Shown here one piece after another: positions 12,071-22,706 of a stretch of DNA of 64,000 nucleotides. Both the position numbers and the translations under genes were made by a program. How positions within the stretch are numbered: the stretch's first letter is position 1; each line of letters starts with the position of its first letter. This DNA comes from Archegozetes longisetosus (taxonomy: Eukaryota; Arthropoda; Arachnida; Sarcoptiformes; Trhypochthoniidae). Where the stretch lies: the NCBI GenBank assembly GCA_018873245.2, contig JAEMBT020000005.1, forward strand, positions 11,172,001-11,236,000. Reading direction: 5' to 3'. The notes under the pieces are model-generated. The model was not told the origin of the DNA and made no database searches. It was given only the letters and a program-made list of their open reading frames with translations.

Positions 12071-12462
12071 TTTTTTAGTTTCTTAACGCTTCTATTATCA
12101 CTTGTAATTTTGCGTTTTAAGTTGCTTAAGTTTTTATTATTCTCAATGTCGCACAATTGAGCATATTCTGATTTTAATCTTAACCACTCAGAATTAGAAC
12201 CATCTATTTTTATTCCTAGTTCTGTTATATCCATTATTAGAGGATTCTCGGTGTTAAGAAAATGTTTAGCCACTTTGTGACATTCTTGAAGGAACAAGGG
12301 TCTGTGATGGGCTTCCTCATTTATATTCTCGATCCACATTTTTGCATGACAAAGTTCATGGAAAACTATATCACGCAGCAGAGAATGATATTCCCGAGCT
12401 AATTTATGATCTAAATAGATAGCAAAACCCTTAGGAATTTTACTATTTTCGGTTCAAGTAGG
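12067..12462 (-). pseudogene. HExxH metallopeptidase-like gene, carboxy part (Polinton fossil)
   Basis: The minus-strand frame includes FHELCHAKMW, an HExxH zinc-binding motif in a helix-like context similar to SprT/Spartan-type or other minimal metallopeptidases, followed by ECHKVAKHF and a lysine-rich tail that ends at 12067. The piece stops at the left edge of the hAT insertion at 12463-12470. The amino part lies on the far side of that insertion. The SprT comparison is by motif and context only; another zincin family is possible. Confidence 0.5.
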
Positions 12463-12470
12463 CCAGTAAT

Positions 12471-14779
12471 TAGTGTTGCCAAATAGAATTTGAAAGTTCC
12501 TTGATATTCTCGGAAAAATCATGAAAATTTCCTTGAGATTTCTTTGAGCAATGTAGAATAAACATAAATTACGTTGAAAATTCATTTAAATTGAAGTTTT
12601 ATTTATCAGATTTCCCAAAATTGTATTTTTGCGAAGATTTTGCCGCTTTTAAGACTTTTGGATTATTTTTAACAACATTTTTAAATTCAATACAATTGAA
12701 AGAGAAATTATTTTTAATACATATTTCTGCTTTTATTAATCTTATACTCATTCTATTTCTCTCATCCGTCCATATCTTCCTTAAAATACTGAAAACTCTT
12801 TCCACGAATTCATTTCCCACCGGAATCGCAAAAACTGTTTCTACAATTTTAGTCAAATTCTTCATATTATTTGAAGACAATATTCTGCAGAACATAGTTA
12901 TAGAGTTAGAATTACGTTCCGATTCAGACAATTTGGTCAACAAGTCATTGAAACAATTGATTTCATCGAACAGTGAATATCTAAACTCATATTCAATAAT
13001 TTTGTTATTTCTATCACTTTTTCATATTTTAAATCTGAGTCAAAATTGAGTGACGAAAACAATTTGAATCGACTTTCATTGAAATCGAAAATATTGTTCA
13101 GATAATCGATCGCTCGTTTGTACACAATTTTCACATTATGTTTAAATTCTTTTTGTAAATCAGAAGTAAAGTATTTGAGGTTTTCATTAGCTTTTGAACT
13201 GAAAAACTCGTATTTCGGGCGATTCTCTAATTGTGTTCTCAATTTAAACATCAAGTCATACAAATTTGTTGCGTTTGTTGTTTTCATTTCTAATATTTCA
13301 ATAGTTCTGTGAAAGTCTTTCATAATATATGAACTGAAATACAGATATAACTCACAAATAGTCATATTTTCATAGCTTTGACTCCAAACGAAATCTCTAA
13401 TCACTTGAGGGCAGTCATCGGTACCCAAACCAATGAAATACATTTTCAGAGGAATTATATTATCAATCAATCGATTAATCGCCGGATATAAAGACAACCA
13501 ACGAGTGGTCACATGTCTTCTCATTACTTCGAATTCATTGTCTGTATATTCATAAAAGGTTTTCAGTTCTTCGACTCGTTTCGCGGAGACAGAAGAATGT
13601 GAATAAATTTTTAAAACTAAATTTTCGATATGGAAAGGCATTTGAATGAATGCATGTCTTATAGTGTTATGTAAAAAATGACAATTACAGTTAGCTTTAA
13701 TGATGTTTTCATTTTCTAATTTGAACTTTTGATATACCGAATGATGTTTTCCGTAATTCACTGATGCATTATCTCCGGTGAAAGCAATCAAACCATTTGA
13801 TTCAATTTTATTGTCATTCAAAGCATTCTTCAACTTATTGAATATTGCGATCGAAGTCTCGTTTGGATCCTCATAAAAGTCGAGAACAAAGTTATTAATA
13901 CCTGTATTAATGTCGAAATACTGTAATGCGATCGGAAATAGCTTTATATTTCCTTTATTTGAGGCATCGCATGCTATCGAAAACTTCTTATTTTTCATTG
14001 AATTCAAATTTTTTTCAATAGACAGAGGACACAACACATTCTCAGCCAAAGCCTCCATTTTGGTTCGGCCGCATTGCAAACCCTGGCATGTCTTCGAGTC
14101 TTCGAATAGATTTTTAATCAACTTTACATTACAGCCCATCGAATTATAACTCAAGTGATGACTAATCGTATGATAAGTTAAACACAATTCAGAGACAATC
14201 ACCTTTTCAGACAGTTTTGAATCTATTTTTGTCACAAAACCGGCCAAACTTTGGCTCATTTTTACTGTCTTTGACTTATTTATATGGGTTTTGGAATCTT
14301 TATGGGCATTGACTGCAGAAATGCCTTCATGTCTAACAGTAAACTCATTATTACAAATACGACAATAAGCTGTCAATTCATCTCTTTTTGTTAACCACTC
14401 TTTAAATTCACTTTTTTCTAACCAATTATCTTGAAATCGAGTCAAAAATCGCTTCTTTTTTCGGTGAAGACATTGTTTATAATTGTATTGAAAACTATTC
14501 ACACGTTTTGCTTAGTTTATAAATTGATTTTTATAGACATTTTTACTGAACTTTAGATATTTTTAATGCTTTTCATTACTACAATCAAATCACATATTTT
14601 AGACTTAATGTGTTTTCAATGCATTTTAAGCATAAATTGAATAATGAGTGATATAAGAGGGCATTACTTCTGCATAGTTTTTATTCTACTTTAAATATTT
14701 TTTCACCTTGAGATTCTTTGCTCAAGGAAAGACCCCTTCCTTGAGAATCAAGGCGATTCCTTGAGGTTTGGCAACCTTA
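12471..14779. mobile_element. Nearly intact hAT transposon
   Basis: A 2,309-bp element with ends TAGTGTTGCCAAAT on the left and the inverse of TAAGGTTGCCAAAC on the right, the TAGNG start typical of hAT elements. It is flanked by a perfect 8-bp target duplication, CCAGTAAT at 12463-12470 and 14780-14787, the hAT hallmark. It carries one transposase gene on the minus strand. The insertion interrupts the metallopeptidase-like gene of the Polinton fossil, so it is younger than that element; the perfect duplication and long open frame suggest a recent arrival. Confidence 0.92.
12599..14502 (-). CDS. hAT transposase, one frameshift from intact
   Basis: Cuts and inserts the hAT element. The 521-codon frame 14502-12937 begins with a BED-like zinc finger (CRICNNEF then HKDSKTH, residues about 47-73), continues through the RNase-H-like core with a CDASNKG segment that fits the first catalytic Asp, a TGDNASVNYG segment for the second, and CNCHFLHN. 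A second frame, 12943-12599, supplies the dimerisation end (NEFVERVFSILRK, RLIKAEICIKNNF). The two frames overlap around 12940, so one small frameshift separates them. The same dimerisation motif recurs in the derivative at 19001-19243. No intron needs to be assumed. Confidence 0.85.
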
Positions 14780-15076
14780 CCAGTAATATGTATATGCATG
14801 GACTGAAGATTTGACAGCGTGAGCTAAATTTTTATCATCTTTCGTGACAAGTTTTATAGTTCCCTTAGTCATGATATCCTTTGTGCAAAAATGTTTGACA
14901 TAGTACTCGGTTAATTCATTTATTTCCTCACTAACAGTCCTATAGATTTCATCGCTAAGCATAAGTTTGTCTATGATCTTATTATATTTTCTCGAATGAC
15001 TAGCAGCCTTTGACTCATCTTTGATGTTCCTAAATTTGCCTATTTTTGGCAATTTAATTGGAACATCAACGCTCGG
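14780..15076 (-). pseudogene. HExxH metallopeptidase-like gene, amino part (Polinton fossil)
   Basis: Open minus-strand frame reading VDVPIKLPKIGKFRN and later LTEYYVKHF, ending at the right edge of the hAT insertion. Its first 200 bases are duplicated in inverted orientation at 11275-12070, where the start reads FDEVPIKFPKIGK, so the frame is conserved between the copies. A short basic frame just upstream (MALPTRRSTREAKRAT, near 15126-15080) could be the end of another small gene. A true start codon is not evident. Confidence 0.45.
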
Positions 15077-15129
15077 ATAGTGGCTCGCTTTGCTTCTCTG
15101 GTGGATCGTCTAGTTGGTAGGGCCATATC

Positions 15130-15475
15130 GTATTTAAATAAAAGCTAAAACTAAAATGAAAATAAAAGTGGTTACTAAAATCTAAAGTAAAGTCAGAATA
15201 TAAGTGATCGCTAAAACCTAAAAAATAGTCGAAATAAGAGTTGTGGTCACTAAAATCTAACAGTAGTCAAAATAAAAGAAATGAATACTCTATCTAAATG
15301 ACTAAAGAATTGATTACTAAAATTAAAAATAAAATGGTTACTAAAACCTAAAGATAAATTGAATGATTATTAAAATCTAATGGTGAGAGTAATGCTGAGT
15401 GAAATCTAAGGATATTAGGTGACTAGGTGTCTATGAAACGAATAAATGATAAGGTGGCCAAGTCTCGTAGAGCTT
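15130..15475. repeat. Degenerate A-rich minisatellite, ~7 units
   Basis: A phrase like GGTTACTAAAATCTAAAG recurs about seven times with 25-40 bp spacing (near 15168, 15210, 15252, 15312, 15337 and 15367). Units have drifted and vary in length. It lies between the metallopeptidase-like gene and the ATPase of the Polinton fossil. Confidence 0.55.
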
Positions 15476-15900
15476 AAATTTGTACAAAAAAATATTGAAA
15501 AATCCATCTGTGAGATTTTCTTAGTTTTAATACTTATTTACGGTAATCAATGAGTATAAAAAGTTACAAAATTTAAACTCTGGCGTTAACTATATTTCTT
15601 CTGTCATTTTGTAACATTAAGTAGCTTAAGTTATCTTTAACATAAATTTAAAGCCCTGAGCATGAAATTAATGCGCAATTAAAATATATTAGCTTAAAAT
15701 AAATATACGTTCAATTACTGATAAGATAACGCATTTGTGATAGAAGTGTCTATTCATCTCAAACCTGGACGGTTGGTCACTCTATTGGTTGAAATGATAC
15801 CATTAGCGATTGAAAATTTTTACCTTAGTGGTACACTCAAACTTGCAAGGCTTATTCAAATTCTATATAAACCACAAAAGCTTGAATTATTTAATTCAAA

Positions 15901-16536
15901 ATGTTAGGGGTTGATAGAAAGCATTTAACATTTAAGCATCCATTTACTTGTATGAGCGCCGGTGCAACAAGTAGCGGCAAAACAGTTCTAATTAGGAGGA
16001 TTCTTGGACACCACAAGCTTTTGATATATTTTAAAAGTGGATCTGTCGAAAAACTTAAGATTATCTGGGCTTACGGTCAGTGGCAGAATCTATACAAAGA
16101 ACCCATTCCTAATGTTGATTGTACATATGTTGATGGTTTACCTTCAGAAGAAGATATTCAGGGTAATAAGCCTCATATAATCATAGTCGATGACCTAATG
16201 TCAGAATTGGGTAACGATAAAAAATTTGCTAACCTTTTTACAAAAGGAAGTCATCATAATGATGTAAGCGTGATATTCGTATCCCAAAATATTCTTCATC
16301 AAGGATCTCAAATGAGAACAATAAGCCTGAATTGTCATTATATGATTTTAATGAAAAATCCAAGAGATAAGGCACAAATTATGAGATAAGCTGCTCAAAT
16401 TTATCTAAATAAAACCAACTTCCTCATAGAAGCTTTCAATGATGCTACTAAACATCAATTTGGCTATATTGTAAAGTCTGGATCTTTAATAGGAGCGTGT
16501 ACGAAATCAATTTTCAAATATAAGCACTTTATTTAA
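15901..16536 (+). pseudogene. Polinton packaging-ATPase remnant (FtsK/HerA type)
   Basis: The frame starts MLGVDRKHLTFKHPF and carries a Walker A motif (GATSSGKT, residues about 21-28) and a Walker B motif (HIIIVDDLM, about 96-104), followed by a SVIFVSQNI sensor-like strand. This is the genome-packaging ATPase shared by Polintons, adintovirus-like elements and other large DNA viruses of that lineage. Length and motif spacing fit the family. The gene is part of the fossil element and is broken. Confidence 0.8.
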
Positions 16537-16540
16537 CATA

Positions 16541-16914
16541 ACCACAATACAAATTACATAAGATTTCACAGGATTTTAACACTGGAAGAAAGAGCGAAAA
16601 ATTTAAGAAAAACACATTTTATAGGAACAATAGGCGGGTTAAATTAGAAAATGTTTTACAATGATAGGCTAAACCTTTTAAGGTCAATAGCGCATTTAGC
16701 GAAGATTGGGAGATTGTTTAACTAGGACATACTTAGGTAGGTTTTAAGAGTTGAAATATGCTTACTCTCAGCTGTCTTCATAACTTGTACAGTTGAGACA
16801 AGCATGTGAAGATTTCTAAAAATAGTTGAGGACATAGTAAAAAGGGTAATTGATAGAGAATCCATAGTATCCAAAGAGGGTATAAAAAGAAAAATTCAGA
16901 TGTCTAATCTTTAG
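16541..16914. other. Non-coding stretch after the ATPase
   Basis: No open frame or repeat end recognised. The right border of the Polinton fossil probably lies here or just before, but no terminal repeat was found. Confidence 0.4.
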
Positions 16915-17366
16915 AGCGTCTATATTTCGGGAAATCCTAAATCATCTCCTGAAAGTTAATTTGCGGGAAATCAATTTATAGGTGCGTATCAAGTAATAAG
17001 AAGTCATATGGTGACATTCTTATTTTCTCGAATTTCCTGAATCAAGGGGAAAGTTCCGATTTTCCGAATAAGTCCCGAATAGAGCAAAATTCATCAAAGA
17101 TCAATGATCATCATATCTACGAATAACATAAAAGGTTCTATTTATAGTTTGAAAGTTGTTTGTAGGTAAGTCAGAACGAAATGAAAGTTTAGAAACTATT
17201 GAACATTTAAATGCAATACAATTCAATCAATTTTTAGATTATAACTAAAATTTTCCTATAATAAGATTAGTAATTTGAATTTCCCGAATAAGTCCCCAAT
17301 TGTGTCTTTTTCAACTCCTTTTTTCCTCCTGAATCAGAGGGTTATATGTCCCGAATTATAGACGCC
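16915..17366. mobile_element. 452-bp inverted-repeat element, Harbinger-like candidate
   Basis: Left end AGCGTCTATATTTCGGGA and right end the inverse of GGCGTCTATAATTCGGGA, with TTAG at both flanks (16911-16914 and 17367-17370). A 3-bp TTA/TAG duplication would fit PIF/Harbinger MITEs, but a 4-bp duplication or another class is possible. Inside, CGAATAAGTCCC phrases recur near 17063 and 17287. No coding capacity. Confidence 0.55.
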
Positions 17367-17863
17367 TTAGTGATCACAAGAAATAATAAAATTTTATAAT
17401 TATTTATGATACTTTGTACAATATAAGCTATATAAATGTAGCTGAACTTCATCAAATTTCTTAGGTTTTTTCTATCCATTCATTGATTTTTACATATTTT
17501 ATAATCTCCAATTTATCTCTAATTGCTGTTTATGAAATTTTCATCTGAATCAAGCCTGAAAATATGATGAGCCAAGTGATGATCAAATTCTTCTTTAAGC
17601 CTTCTTTGCACCATCTTTTTCTGATCAGATTCTTATTTTGATGTCATAAATGATTTAAAAGGGTATATTTGGTCCTCGATGAATTATTCTGTGAATTTTC
17701 GCATGCAATTTCTTAAACGAGAGACTTGTAAACAAGAAGTAATTCAATATCTTTTGCGTTCGCAATCAATACGCTATAATTTTACATATGGTTATCACAC
17801 AAAAATCTTTTATATATCAAATAAAAATTTACGAAAATTCCTTTAAATCAATATATCTCATGC
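17367..17863. other. Non-coding AT-rich stretch
   Basis: Nothing recognised. Confidence 0.4.
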
Positions 17864-18467
17864 GGGTGAATCCGGGTTATTTGGTCTGAAGGGGGGTTCC
17901 CAACCCCTTACTCCTAAGTGTGATACATCACTGGATCCAGTTTGTCGAGCTGAACATTTTGACACCCCACTTGACCACTTCCAACCCGAATCTGACCACT
18001 TCTGGCCAACTCCAGACGAAAGTGGCTGACCCCGCCAAGTGATATGTCATTGCACTCAGGATATCGGACTGAGCATTTTGATACCTTACTTGATCAATTA
18101 TCACATATAGTTCTCGAGATATTCATCTCTATTTGGTTTAGTGCCTCGTAATGGATAAACCAGGATTTCTCGAGTCGTAACCCAGACAAGCTTGATATAA
18201 ACTAAGGGAGAATAGGTTAGGTCGCGGAGTGATCTAACTATTATTCCTTAGTTCAAATCAGGTTTAGTATGAGCTACAACTTGGTAAAGCTAGGTTTATC
18301 CATTTTCGAAAGGTTAGGTCTGGGTGGCTAGAAGTATCCAGGTTTGGGTTAGAAGTGATCAAGTGTGGTATCAAAATGTTCATCTGGGCGAACTGAATCT
18401 TATGATGTATCACACCTGGGGGTGGAGGGTCAGGAACCCCTTTAGACCCATTAGGCCGGATTCACCC
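17864..18467. mobile_element. Non-autonomous Merlin-type element
   Basis: Left end GGGTGAATCCGGGTTATTTG and right end the inverse of GGGTGAATCCGGCCTAATGG; the arms go on pairing for over 100 bp with mismatches and share GTGTGATACATCA with the ends of the autonomous Merlin at 31983-34135. No transposase is encoded. The flanking 8 bp (TCTCATGC and ATTTTATA) do not match, so the duplication has decayed or one end is not original. Confidence 0.7.
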
Positions 18468-18806
18468 ATTTTATAGAATCATGTAATGTTCGATTGAACA
18501 ATTTAATGAATTACTACAAAAATAAGATAAGTGACTTTAGTGCTTAACGAAACATAGATACAAAATTTTTGTATTTGATAAACTAGTAAAGTAATTATTT
18601 TAAAATTCAATATTTAATATTAGCCTTTTTCAAGATTAAAAATTAGTATCTTTAATTTGTTTGAACTAATTTTTATACTTGTGATTCTGATGATTAATCT
18701 ATGTTAACTATATAACACTGCAAACAATTAATGCAGAGATTGTTTGAATGCAATGGTATTGATTTTGCCGTTAAAATAACTATATAAAAAAAATGTCTCG
18801 CTGGAG

Positions 18807-19256
18807 TAGGGTGACCAATTTCCCGCATTTAAGAGTTGCGTTCGCATCCCGCATCCACCTTTTGCGGGACAGAAATATTACACTTTTTAAGATTAAACTT
18901 AAGAAATTTCCATTATAAGTTTTGTTTAATGCAAAGGATGCAAATTTGTTGTCGATACGTTTCTTACTACCAAAATCCTTAGTCTGATGAACGTAACCGA
19001 ATGAATTTTAGTTTAGTAAAAGCAGAAATATGCATACGGTTTCATTTTCCAATGACATGTTCCGAATTTTATGGTTTCATTAAAAGCAAAAACGAATTAT
19101 TATATGCAGTAAAATTTCAGAAGTATAAGTTTTTGAATAATGAACAAATATTTTTAATTAAAATTTGTTTTAAAATTAAAACTTTTAAGGAATATTTAAT
19201 AAGGGGTCCAAAATTTTTTTGTTCCGCATTTAACAGTTTTTGACTTGGTTACCCTA
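18807..19256. mobile_element. 450-bp hAT deletion derivative
   Basis: Ends TAGGGTGACCAA and TTGGTTACCCTA, flanked by a perfect 8-bp duplication CGCTGGAG (18799-18806 and 19257-19264). The plus-strand frame at 19001-19243 keeps only the dimerisation end of a transposase (LVKAEICIRFHFPMTC), similar to the full hAT at 12471-14779, so this is an internal deletion of a larger autonomous element. The right end matches the piece at 1-110. Confidence 0.9.
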
Positions 19257-19434
19257 CGCTGGAGGTTTAAACCCATCTCCTGCCGAACAGATGTTGAATT
19301 GACTATAAATAGGATATACTCGAGGAATCATCTTAGAATTATCTTTCCTTAAGTAGATAAACCTGATTTAGAATTTGATAGACTATTACTATAAAAGCAA
19401 ATTGTTTGTAATAATTTTTAAATTGTATTTTAGA

Positions 19435-20195
19435 ATGAAGTCGATTGTAATATTGAGTTTCTTGTTAAATATACATTTATCCTTTGCTGCTCAGGCATGG
19501 GAGCCAGAGGCAAAAAATGAAACTTGGCTTGCACGTCACGAACAACTATTGAATATGACTAAGCAGCACAAAAATGATATTAAGGTTGTATTTCTTGGAG
19601 ACTCAATAACTGAGGGTTGGAAACGGAACGGAAAAGCGATTTGGGACAAATACTACGCCCCGAGAGGTGCTTTCAATTATGGTATTGGAGGTGACACCAC
19701 ACAGAATGTGTTGTGGAGAATACAGAATCACGAATTCGATGGAATAAAACCTAAAGTTCTCGTACTAAAAATCGGTAAATTTTTAAATATAATCAATACC
19801 TAAATAAGTTTCCAAATAGCACTTTTGTATACTTAAAAATATCAGGAACAAATAATATTGGTGATACTGAAGAGCATATCACCCTTGGAGTTAAAGAAAT
19901 TGTAACAGAATTGAGAGCTAAACTACCGAATACTAAGATTTTATTATTGGCTGTTTTGCCACGATTGCCTTTAAATATTGATAATAAAATCCACCGTTTA
20001 AATCTTCTAATCGCTAAGAATGGTGACAATAGTCACGTATTTTATCTCGATATGACTTCGCATTTCGAAAGCTCACCCGGTGTTGAAAAACCTGGTCTTT
20101 ATGTTCAAGATAATTCGCATTTAGATGTCAAAGGCTATGAAGTCTGGTACGAAACTATGGAACCCCTATTCAGCAAATTATACGAATCAAACTAA
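19435..20195 (+). CDS. Secreted PAF-acetylhydrolase-like SGNH hydrolase
   Basis: Lipase/esterase-like enzyme related to the alpha subunits of platelet-activating-factor acetylhydrolase IB, here with a signal peptide, so probably secreted. Two exons, 19435-19774 and 19846-20195, joined by a 71-bp GT-AG intron (phase 1), give 229 residues. A hydrophobic leader (MKSIVILSFLLNIHLSFA) is followed by the SGNH blocks: GDSIT with Ser57, GIGGDTTQNVLWRI (Gly85/86), GTNN spanning the splice (Asn117) and DNSH near the end (Asp202, His205), so the catalytic set is complete. ATG at 19435 is chosen because it directly starts the leader; the frame is open for 20 more codons upstream without another ATG. A possible AATAAA signal follows at about 20274. 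Substrate is not predictable; deacetylation of phospholipid or sugar esters are both known for relatives. Confidence 0.88.
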
Positions 20196-20841
20196 GTTTT
20201 GTTTAATATAGACCTTGGACTTGTTATATTTCAAAGTTTTGTATTAAATAACGCTGTAAAAATTCAATCACTGAAATAAAAAATGACTAGTATTTATTAA
20301 AATAAAGTGAATCAGTAATAACTGCTATATTTATATAAACTTTTGTTACAAGTCTATTGATTTGTTGTTATATGTAAAGCACACATTTTCTTGATGTTCA
20401 TGTGTTTGCAAAGTCTTGATTCTTATTGTTAGAACTTTTACGGTGTATCCGACAGGTTTTAAGTAAAAAAATTTTTAACTGAAGTACTTAACTGTAATAT
20501 TAAGCATAAATAACAATCCGATTAATTCAACTTAAGTAAAAACTTAGAAAATGAACTGTTAAATGTTTGGCTGTATGTAATTATAATAGTTGTTATTTTA
20601 CTCCACTTATAGTCAGTAAGTAGTCTGAGCACTGAAGATTAAGAATATTAATGATTGTTACACATTCAAAGCAATTTTAACTTTCTGCTTTGTTTCATTT
20701 ACTATAAGATAAACTGTTCATTTTTTCGTAGTATTTATGGGTTTTATAGTTTGAACCTTTAAAAGGCTTAACTCGCTATTAAAGTTTAGTTGATTTAAGC
20801 CCTGCTTTATCAAATCAAAGCTAACTAGAAAAGAATCATAA
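20196..20841. other. Non-coding stretch downstream of the hydrolase
   Basis: Contains the 3' UTR region of the hydrolase; nothing else recognised. Confidence 0.45.
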
Positions 20842-20843
20842 TA

Positions 20844-22199
20844 TTAGGTCAGCCGGAAATTAATCGGACTTTTTAATCACGTTACTGATAAAAGTTGTAA
20901 AAATGTTTATGTTATATTATTGCACATTAGAGTAAAAGAAAGTGAATGATGCGGTCGCTTGTATTTCTTGTGCTTTTAAATACGATTTCTGTTTATGGTC
21001 CAAAAGTGGACTAACTTCGAGCTAGTGTTACAAATCAAGAACAACGTGCATTTATTAAATGTCATGTTCTATTGAACACTCCTGCTATTGAAGTTTATAA
21101 GATGCTGGATAAAATAGCTCGGAGAAGTGCATTAAGCAAAAGTCAAGTATATGACCTTTATAATCAATTTAAAGATAGAAGCCGCCTAAGCAGCGAGGAC
21201 GCCCCTCACCCTGGAAGACCTCGTACTTCGACTGATATAACACACAAACAAAAACTTAAGGAGCTTTTAAATGAGAGCAATTACTGGAGGACCGAAGATT
21301 TGGCCCAAGAATTAGGTATTAGTATCACGAGTACAAATGATCTTTTGAATATGGTAGGGGCAAGGAAGGTAGCCTCAAGATGGGTACCACACGAATTAAA
21401 ACCCGAACAAAAGGAGTTGCGGGTACATATTTCTACAGAGAACCTTGAAAGATATAATAGTAACCCTGATATTCCGGAAAGAATTATAGCAATCGATGAA
21501 ACTTGGCTGAAAAGCTATGACACATTAGATGCTAAGAGTTCACGTCAATGGATCCTACCTAACCAAACACCGTAATTATTTAAAGTTAAATTTTCGAAAT
21601 CTAAAAATTATGTGAGTGGCTTTATTCTTTGTCGTAGGCCGACCAAAGTCAGGGCAATAATGAGTGACTGGAAGGTAATGATGATCGTAGCGTTTCATCA
21701 AAATCGGATCATAGCTTATCAAATTTTACCAAAAATAAAAACGTCAATTTTGAAGTTTATCTTAATTTTTTATCCGAAATATTGCACCGAGAGACAAACA
21801 AACACCGTATTGCGAGACTACTCATCTTACATGACAATGCTAAGCCATACAAACATCAGAAAGTTCAAGAATTTTTCAAACGACATCGATGGGAGGTGTT
21901 AAAACATCCCCTTATAGCCCTGATTTGAATCCTTGCGACTATGATGGTATTGCTAGAATAAAGAAGCCTAGCAAAGGAAAGAGATTTGCCAATGAGGATG
22001 AACTTAAAGCTGCTTATGATGAAGTTATTAAAGAAATAAATCTAAAAGTTGAGGCTACTGGAATACGACACCTCCCAGAGCGGTGGGCTTTAGTCACCCA
22101 GACAGGGGGAGAATATATTGTATAATTATATTATTATATAATAAATATCTTTTAAAGTTTATGATTTCTAATATTCCGGTTATTTTCCGACTGACCTAA
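20844..22199. mobile_element. Full-length mariner element, copy 1
   Basis: A 1,356-bp element with TIRs TTAGGTCAGCCGGAAATTA on the left and the inverse of TTAGGTCAGTCGGAAAATAA on the right, flanked by TA at 20842-20843 and 22200-22201. It holds one transposase gene with a probable intron and several lesions. TTAGGTCAG is the usual start of many mariner ends. Confidence 0.92.
20948..22125 (+). pseudogene. Mariner transposase, copy 1 (D34D type)
   Basis: Order of parts: a hydrophobic leader (MRSLVFLVLLNTISVYG), a helix-turn-helix region (LSKSQVYDLYNQF, GRPRTSTD, then SITSTNDLL), WVPHEL, the first catalytic Asp in IDETW, the second in LHDNA and the third in SPDLNPCDYD, 34 residues after the second, the mariner D34D spacing. 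A 66-bp GT-AG intron (21572-21637, phase 2) is predicted at the same place as in copy 2. Lesions: an in-frame TAA at 21012-21014 where copy 2 has GAA, and two single-base shifts, one in the A-run near 21735 and one near 21907. It is therefore inactive as it stands. Confidence 0.85.
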
Positions 22200-22706
22200 T
22201 ATTATGCTTAGGACTATTGTCTTAGAAATCCGGTCGCAATTTATCATACTTAGATAATGATTAAGTCTTAAACTGATATACATATGTTAAATGTAAAATT
22301 AATAGGAACACTTGATGAATAGCATTGAAATTATCTTTAATCAAATGTTTTATTGAAAATTCCACACACTATAATTGTTGCTTAAAAGAATTCATAGTTA
22401 GATATTAGATGGAATCAATGAAAACCGGAATTTCATATCTTAAGAACTGTTAACGGTGTAAACATGTTTATATTATATTATTACGCATTAGTGTAAAACA
22501 AAGTGAGTCATGAAGTCTTACTTGTTTTTAACGGCTTTTTGTCTTACTTTTGTCGGTGGTCCAAAAGTTGACGAACTTCGAGCAAGTATTACTAGACAAG
22601 AGCAACGAGCTCATATTAAGTGTAGTGTATTACTTGTCTACCCCGCGTCTAAAGTTTATTTTGATTTGCAAAAAATTGCCAGAAGAGAAGCGAATAGTCA
22701 GACAAG

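Larger units (their letters stand above)
8830..16540. mobile_element. Broken Polinton/Maverick-type element (fossil)
   Basis: A degraded large DNA element recognised from two hallmark parts in the same orientation: a protein-primed family-B DNA polymerase (8990-10820) and an FtsK/HerA-type packaging ATPase (15901-16536). Between them lies an HExxH metallopeptidase-like gene on the minus strand, present also as a partial inverted duplicate. Integrase, protease and capsid genes were not recognised, and no terminal repeats could be assigned, so the borders given are those of the recognisable parts. It is broken in several places and has been invaded by at least one hAT transposon (12471-14779) and probably by a second insertion (11359-11948). 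Some frames remain open over 160-190 codons, suggesting moderate rather than great age. Confidence 0.7.

Noticed and set aside
13118-14149. Plus-strand open frames opposite the hAT transposase
   Set aside because: They are shadows of the minus-strand transposase gene and carry no motifs.
15130-15475. CRISPR-like array of spaced repeats
   Set aside because: Unit length and spacing vary and units have drifted; the context is eukaryotic.
17856-18475. An 8-bp duplication around the Merlin MITE
   Set aside because: TCTCATGC and ATTTTATA do not match, so no duplication is claimed.
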